A DNA stretch of 64,000 nucleotides. Source: Nakataea oryzae. Lineage: Eukaryota; Ascomycota; Sordariomycetes; Magnaporthales; Magnaporthaceae. How positions within the stretch are numbered: the first letter of the stretch is position 1; each line of letters opens with the position of its first letter. Below the pieces are notes generated by a model. It had not been told where the DNA came from. It saw nothing but the letters and a program-made list of their open reading frames with translations, and did no database searches. This document shows positions 58,895-64,000 of this stretch, one piece after another. The stretch spans positions 1 through 64,000 of the forward strand of contig PYSQ01000052.1 in the NCBI GenBank assembly GCA_003049435.1, in the 5' to 3' direction. The position numbers were made by a program, and so were the translations under genes.

Positions 58895-59646
58895 TATAAG
58901 CGATGTTGACTAGGGTCATATTTACATGTGGTGATAGAATCGATGGACAAGAGGTGGGATGTGTGTAAGCATATATACATATAAGCTGACAAGTATAGGA
59001 TACGCCCCATGTAAATCTATCTAAACTGTCTTTTTTCTAGGACTAGATATAAAACAAAAAGCCAGGGCGCAGATGACACAAACAGTCCATAACCCTTGAG
59101 CTATTTGCTCCCGTAGCGGTTGATGGAACGTTTCATTTCGTATTCATAGGCTCACGAAAAACAAGACCAGCTGTGACAGATTTCGAATTCCAAGCGACAT
59201 GACCTATCTACCATTACAAATACTTCCCTTCAACGCCCGTGATATTCAAACAGTAAAGAACCCGGCATCAAAAATAGCCCATAAAGACATGAATGCGTGA
59301 AATGCGTCCGAGGGAGATTCATCGCATCGGATACAGGAAGGGGAAAAAAACAAAAAAAAAAAACACAAAGACCGATGCCAAAAGTACAAATCTTGCGATG
59401 TAGTCATCATCAAATTAGACTCGTGACCGGCACCATGCCAGGGCTCCCGGCTGTTCCCACCCATCGCGACCCGCTTGATCCAAACCAACACTCGCACTGA
59501 CGCCTTCTTAAAGCCCAAAGAAGAAAATAAGAACCAAGTCAAAAACTCCACTGATATCTCGGGACTTCTCGGCCGCATGCCAAAAAAAGCCATCGCTAAA
59601 CTCTTGTTTTGTCGCTGTTCTGATGCTTCTTTTTTCTTCTCTTTTC
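58895..59646. other. Convergent 3' spacer
   Basis: 750 bp, AT-rich, with an A-run near 59343-59362. 3' regions of PMS1 and the MARVEL-like gene. No gene seen. Confidence 0.6.
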
Positions 59647-61876
59647 TCAGTCGCGGTCGCGCAGCTCGTACCTGGACCTCCCCTCCTCGGCGACCTTTCC
59701 GCTGACGTTTCTCCTGTTGGCGAATCTGCCGCCGGAGCCGAGGTCGTAAAAGTCATTGCCCGACGAGATCTGGCGCGGCGTCGACGAGGCGGCGGCGGCC
59801 GGGCCCGGGCTCGCGACGCTGCCAACGCCGGCGGTGGCGACCATGATGGGCGGCGTGGCGGGCCTGAGCTGGCCGTAGGGCTTGGAGTAGCTGAAGGACG
59901 ACTCGGGCTGAATCGAGCTGTCGCGCTGCCGTGGCGACAGGATCCCGCCGCCGCCCCACGACAGGCGCTTGCTGATGCTGCGGCCGGGCGTCGAGCTGCG
60001 CTTCTTGCCGTACGCGAGGCTGCCGTGGTCGTCTTCGTCGTCGGTGACGGCGGCGGCAGGGGCGCGACGGCCGCTGGCCGCTGGCGGGGTCGACATCTGG
60101 AGGTCCGCAATGTCCTGGCCGATGTTGGCGTAGCGCTCGTCGGCGCTCCTCTTGGGCCGGGGAGCCGAGGCCGGGGAGGTCGGGTTCGAGCGGAGCGGGT
60201 GCTGGTGGCGCGGGGGCATGGGCCCCGCGCCGCTGCCGGCCAGGTCGTTCTCGTCGCCGCCGGCCTCGCCGGCCTCGGGCGCCATCTGGGAAGGGCTGGC
60301 GCGCGACCGCGGCGGGCGGCGCGAGGCGTCGTCGTAGAGACCGCCACCAGGGCCCGAGGTGCCGTAGTTGTCCTCGTCCTCCGAGTTGTCGTCCGACACG
60401 TCGTCGTCGCGGCCGAGGTCGCGGCGCTGGCTGACGGCCGAGTAGGGGCGGCTGCCGTTGCCATTGCTGTTGCAGGTGGCGGCGGCGCGGACCAGGTTGT
60501 TGACGGCGCGGTTGCGCTGCTGGGTGCGGTTGATGAGCGAGTCGGACGTGTACCAGGTCTCGGTGAACTTGGCCGAGCGGGGCGGCTTCCCGGCCGAGGA
60601 CTCGTCGAGGGCCACCTCCGTGTACGTGCCGCGAGCCTGCTGGTCCTGGTGGTGCGAGAGGGGCCTGGCCGAGGCCGGGGACTGCGACTGCAGTGCCGGC
60701 TGGTACGCCATGCTCTGGTGGTAGCTGTGGCGGCTGGCGGGGTGCGGCGAGGACGGCTCCTGGGCGCCGCCGCCTGCCATCGCGTTTCGCAGCTGGGTCG
60801 AGTTCATGGAGCTACGGGGCGAGTTGCCCGGCGTGATCTGGTACTGGCGGCTGGGCAGGTTGACGCGCGAGTCCCTGGGCGACTGCTGGCTGGCCTCGCT
60901 GTCCCGGCGCGTCTGCGCGAACGAGATGGAGGCTGGGCGGGCAAGGTCATCGTAGGCAGGCAGGCCCGAATGGCGGTTCGGGTCGGCGAGCGACGACGAC
61001 GAGGCCGAGGTCGCCACCGACGACTTGTTGCGCTTGTGCCGACTCCGGCGGCGGCCGGCCGAGACGCGCGACGTGAGATGCGGCTCGAGCGGGTTCATGT
61101 CGGGCGGCATCATGCTGATCTGGCGGAACTTGATGCCCAGCCAGGCCGAGATGACCAGCGACACAAAGTGCAGCCCGGCGGCCGCGACCAGCGTCCAGTA
61201 GAGCGCAGGGACAAAATACCGCATCAGCTCCTGGCTGGCGACCAGCGTCGTCCAGGCTTCCCGGCCCGAGCTGACCGACATGACGCCGTACGTGTAGATG
61301 GGCATGATGCAGATGTCCGAGATGGAAGCAAACAGCATGTACGACGCCGACGACGCCGGGCTGCGGCCGCCGGCGGGCCGCTGCAGGTGGTAGATGCCAT
61401 AGATGCAGTGGATGACCACGACGCCTGCCGTGATGCGCATGACCCATGCGACCAGAACATCGACGTTTGTGATGAGGATCATGAGGGCCAGGACGCCCAG
61501 GGCCGCAACGAGCTGGACCGCGCGCAAGGCGAGCTGCACGACCCTCATGCGCCTGATCCAGTTTTTCGTCCGCGGCCCCAGCTGCCTGTAGCGCCTGCGT
61601 GGGTTCGAGGCCCCATGTGTGCTGCGACAAAGGGCGGTCAGCACCTGCGCGCGCGCCCTTTCTTTGGGTGCTTCCTCCTTTCTGCACCACCACGCGCAAA
61701 ACTTACTCGGGGTGCTGGTTGAAGCTGACGAGCGGCCCAGTGGGCTTGGGCTTGGGCGCCTTCACCTCCCAGCTGGCGCGGGTGAAGGCCTTGGGGTCGA
61801 ATGTGGTGGGCGGAAAGCGCGCATCGTTATTGTATTTCTCCTGGTCGTAGAGGAAAGGCTGCTGCACGCCGGCCAT
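59647..61876 (-). CDS. MARVEL-like fungal membrane protein with long disordered tail
   Basis: Two exons, 61707-61876 and 59647-61621, join in phase to 714 residues. The N-terminal FLYDQEKYNNDARFPPTTFDP segment and the four membrane spans (about residues 87-107, 112-134, 145-165 and 185-210) form a conserved fungal module resembling MARVEL-type proteins; a recognisable turn is MPPDMNPLEPHLTSRVSAGR after the last span. The C-terminal 480 residues are Ser/Arg/Pro-rich, disordered, with many possible phosphorylation sites. The ATG at 61876 (MAGVQQPFLY) starts the conserved block; an upstream in-frame ATG at 62020 adds unlike sequence. Probably plasma- or vacuolar-membrane located; function not known. 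Confidence 0.85.
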
Positions 61877-63186
61877 GGTAGCGACGATCGGGGACCCCTC
61901 GGCCGCGAAGGGAGCGAGGTTGTGCTGGGTGCTGGGATGGGTTGGGGAAAGGAGAATTGGAGATGTGAGGAATGCGAGGCGTGCCTTGTCTCCCCCTATA
62001 GGGCGGCCTGTCCCGACCATATCTTTTCGCCGGCCAGCTAGCTCGCAACAAAAGCCAATGGGGGGGCATTACGTCGATTGTTTGGCGCACAAGGCGGGGT
62101 TGGCCGAGCAACCAGGGCGACTTGCCGTTTTGGGGGCGCCCGCCAGCAAACCCGGCTTTCCTCCCCTGTAGGGCGGGCGCCTGCGCCGTTTCAGCTGGGC
62201 TCCTGCCTCAACAAAGCCCCGAAATTCTAGCCGCTACGGGCCTGGGCTGCCAGCAAGAAACAAACGGGCACGTCCCCGTCGGCTGCCCCGTCGCGTCCCC
62301 CTCCCTTCAACTTTGGCTTTCCCTTGCCCTCCCAGAAACAAGTGTTGTTCACACAAAGCTCGGGCGCACGCCGGAGCACCTCTCAATTGCCGGCGTGAAG
62401 CTTGGTTCATTGTGGCCCACACGCCCGCAGCCTTGCGGGAGATCTACGAATGTTAGGTGTACTCGGGCTAATGGTGCACGAGGGGCCGCCGTAATTGCTG
62501 GACAAAGTTGCAACTGGCTTTCGTGTCGACCATGTACAAGAGGCCAACAACAACAACAACAACAGCAGCAAGTCTGCCACTGCAGGCCAGCCCAGCATCA
62601 TGCGGGCCATGGCTTGGAGGGCGGGATCTGATTCCATGTCATCAGGCCCTCGGGCTTGGTCCTCGCCCCTCTGCAGCTCCGCCCGCATCCCTGCTGCCTG
62701 GGCTGAGCAGGCGGCGAACAGACAGCGTTGCATCAGCCCAACTTTGCTCGGTATCCAGAGCGCCTCAGCCATGATATTCTTGGACAAAACCACACGGCAG
62801 CCACGTCGACGGCAAATCTACGGGCGCCGTAGAAGCACAGGACGCACCGCGACTATCCATGGCTCGTTCATTGTCTTTTTCCCCCTCTTTCTCTTTTTGC
62901 TATCCGAGTATCTCGATGGCACCATACGGCGCGCGTCTTCTAACCTGTGTTCCGCAGCTACATCAACCAGACGAGTTGCTTGCCTTCAATTGCATGCGAG
63001 TCTTTAGGGTTAGGGGCTAGTGACACCACCTACCCACCAAACCGACTGTGTGCGGGGACGTGCACGGGCCATGATGTAGGGAACGCAGTCGGGCAAGCTT
63101 CGAATTTTTGCCCGCCTGTAGCATCGCGGAGGAATACGCAGCGCAGCAATTCGACTCCCGAGGGAACGGAGCCATTGGCAAGCACA
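61877..63186. other. Divergent promoter of the MARVEL-like gene and MRP51
   Basis: 1.3 kb. Contains a short (AAC)n run at about 62548-62570 and a T-rich stretch near 62872-62900. No gene seen. Confidence 0.6.
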
Positions 63187-64000
63187 ATGGCGGCCGCAAA
63201 GAATATCTCGCCCGGAGGGGCGCTTCTCCGGTCGTCGCGCATGTTTTCTCTCCCGGCCCCGCTGAAACCGCCGATAAACAACGTCACGACGGCGAGCCAG
63301 AACCTGTCCTTTTCCGCGACCACGCCGTATCCGACCCTCCAGTCGGTCACGACGCCCTCCACGTCGCGCGTGCGCGGAGACTGGGGCTTCAAGCGGCCGC
63401 TGCCTCTCAAGTCGACCACCAAGTCCTCCACCCCGCTCATCCGAGTAAAGCAGGTCGACTCGAGCGAGCAGGTTACCGACTTCGCCTCGGCCTCGGACCA
63501 CACCCTGACGCTCCAAAAGTTCCAGGAGATGAACATCCCGGTCCTGATCCCGAGGCCCTCGCGAAAGGGCTATACTGCTCAGCAGACCGAGCTGCCCACC
63601 AAGTCGGTCTTCGAGGAGGAGTACGACGCGACGGCCATGGACCCGGCCGAGGCCCGCCTCCTCCGCGAAAAGCGCTGGAGGTTCACTGGTCCGTGGCTGG
63701 CAGGCATGGCCGAGGGCGAGTTTGCGAAATACCTCAAGACAGAGGTTGCGCCGCGCCGGTTCGAGTTCCGCCAGTGGCTGAAGAAGGATATCGCAGCCGA
63801 GAGGAACAAGACAGCGGCTGCCAATGCCATGGAAATGGGAATGCTGGGCGAGGAGCCGGCCCCCGAAGTGAAGGCCGAGGATATTTCCGACGCCGAGGTT
63901 GCCGAGGAAATGCGCAAGCTGCGTGACGACAGGTCCAAGCTGTTCAAGGTCGTTGGCGAGTTCCTGGACCTGGCTCCGATCCAGGAGAAGACCTCTACGC
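63187..64000 (+). CDS. MRP51: Mitochondrial small-subunit ribosomal protein MRP51 (bS1m), 5' part
   Basis: Component of the mitochondrial small ribosomal subunit, needed in yeast for translation of mitochondrial messages. The frame from the ATG at 63187 is open for 271 codons and runs off the right edge; the 3' part is missing. The start block SPGGALLRSSRMFSLPAPL and the segments RGDWGFKRPLPLKSTTKSST, PLIRVKQVDSSEQVTDFASA and DHTLTLQKFQEMNIPV are typical of Pezizomycotina MRP51. The basic, Ser-rich N-terminus fits mitochondrial import. Divergent from the MARVEL-like gene. No intron seen so far. Confidence 0.9.
   Translation, partial: MAAAKNISPGGALLRSSRMFSLPAPLKPPINNVTTASQNLSFSATTPYPTLQSVTTPSTSRVRGDWGFKRPLPLKSTTKSSTPLIRVKQVDSSEQVTDFASASDHTLTLQKFQEMNIPVLIPRPSRKGYTAQQTELPTKSVFEEEYDATAMDPAEARLLREKRWRFTGPWLAGMAEGEFAKYLKTEVAPRRFEFRQWLKKDIAAERNKTAAANAMEMGMLGEEPAPEVKAEDISDAEVAEEMRKLRDDRSKLFKVVGEFLDLAPIQEKTST

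Noticed and set aside
59623..61722. 699-codon plus-strand frame opposite the MARVEL-like gene
   Set aside because: Mirror of the strong GC3 bias of the real gene; sequence is Ala/Gly/Arg/Val-rich without family motifs.

Overview
The window looks like nuclear DNA of a filamentous ascomycete (Pezizomycotina, most likely a Sordariomycete). I infer this from the protein families present (fungal MDV1, quinate-repressor-like, C365.16-like, VPS36 with an inserted zinc-finger region, MRP51). Short GT-AG introns of about 50-210 bp with CTAAC/CTGAC-like branch sites, strong GC bias at third codon positions, and long non-coding spacers rich in poly-purine and poly-pyrimidine tracts agree with this. I see no virus, CRISPR array, rRNA, intact transposon or convincing tRNA. 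All gene models were spliced by eye, checking reading phase at every junction; start codons and a few splice sites remain uncertain where stated.

Layout. 1-7 kb: an RBR-type E3 ubiquitin ligase and RAD4/XPC, both on the minus strand. 8-14 kb: a CENP-B-type DNA-binding protein with a 24-glutamine tract (plus) and the polarity scaffold BEM1 (minus). 13.8-21.4 kb: a 7.5 kb gene desert. 21-30 kb: THP3 (minus) divergent from the ESCRT-II subunit VPS36 (plus), then a mitochondrial-carrier-like fungal protein and an SMP-30-type lactonase-like protein (both minus). 31-38 kb: tiny ATP19 (minus) divergent from MTFP1/MTP18 (plus), CUZ1 (minus) divergent from BCP1 (plus), and chorismate mutase ARO7 (minus) ending close to BCP1. 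39-46 kb: MDV1 (plus), a nine-exon aldo-keto reductase with a 4-nt micro-exon (plus), and an unrecognised protein (minus). 46.7-51.5 kb: a quinate-repressor-like protein (minus) divergent from a small atypical Zn2Cys6 factor (plus). 51.9-64 kb: an unrecognised membrane protein (minus), PMS1 (plus), a MARVEL-like membrane protein (minus), and the 5' part of MRP51 (plus), cut by the window edge.

Themes. Most genes are housekeeping: DNA repair (RAD4, PMS1), protein quality control (RBR ligase, CUZ1), mitochondria (ATP19, MTFP1, MDV1, MRP51, C365.16-like) and RNA or endosome biology (THP3, VPS36). The most interesting points are the repressor-like and Zn2Cys6 divergent pair without any visible quinate catabolic gene, the 4-nt micro-exon that encodes part of an aldo-keto reductase active-site motif, the CENP-B/polyQ/zinc-finger protein, the possible alternative BEM1 isoform, and the large gene desert.
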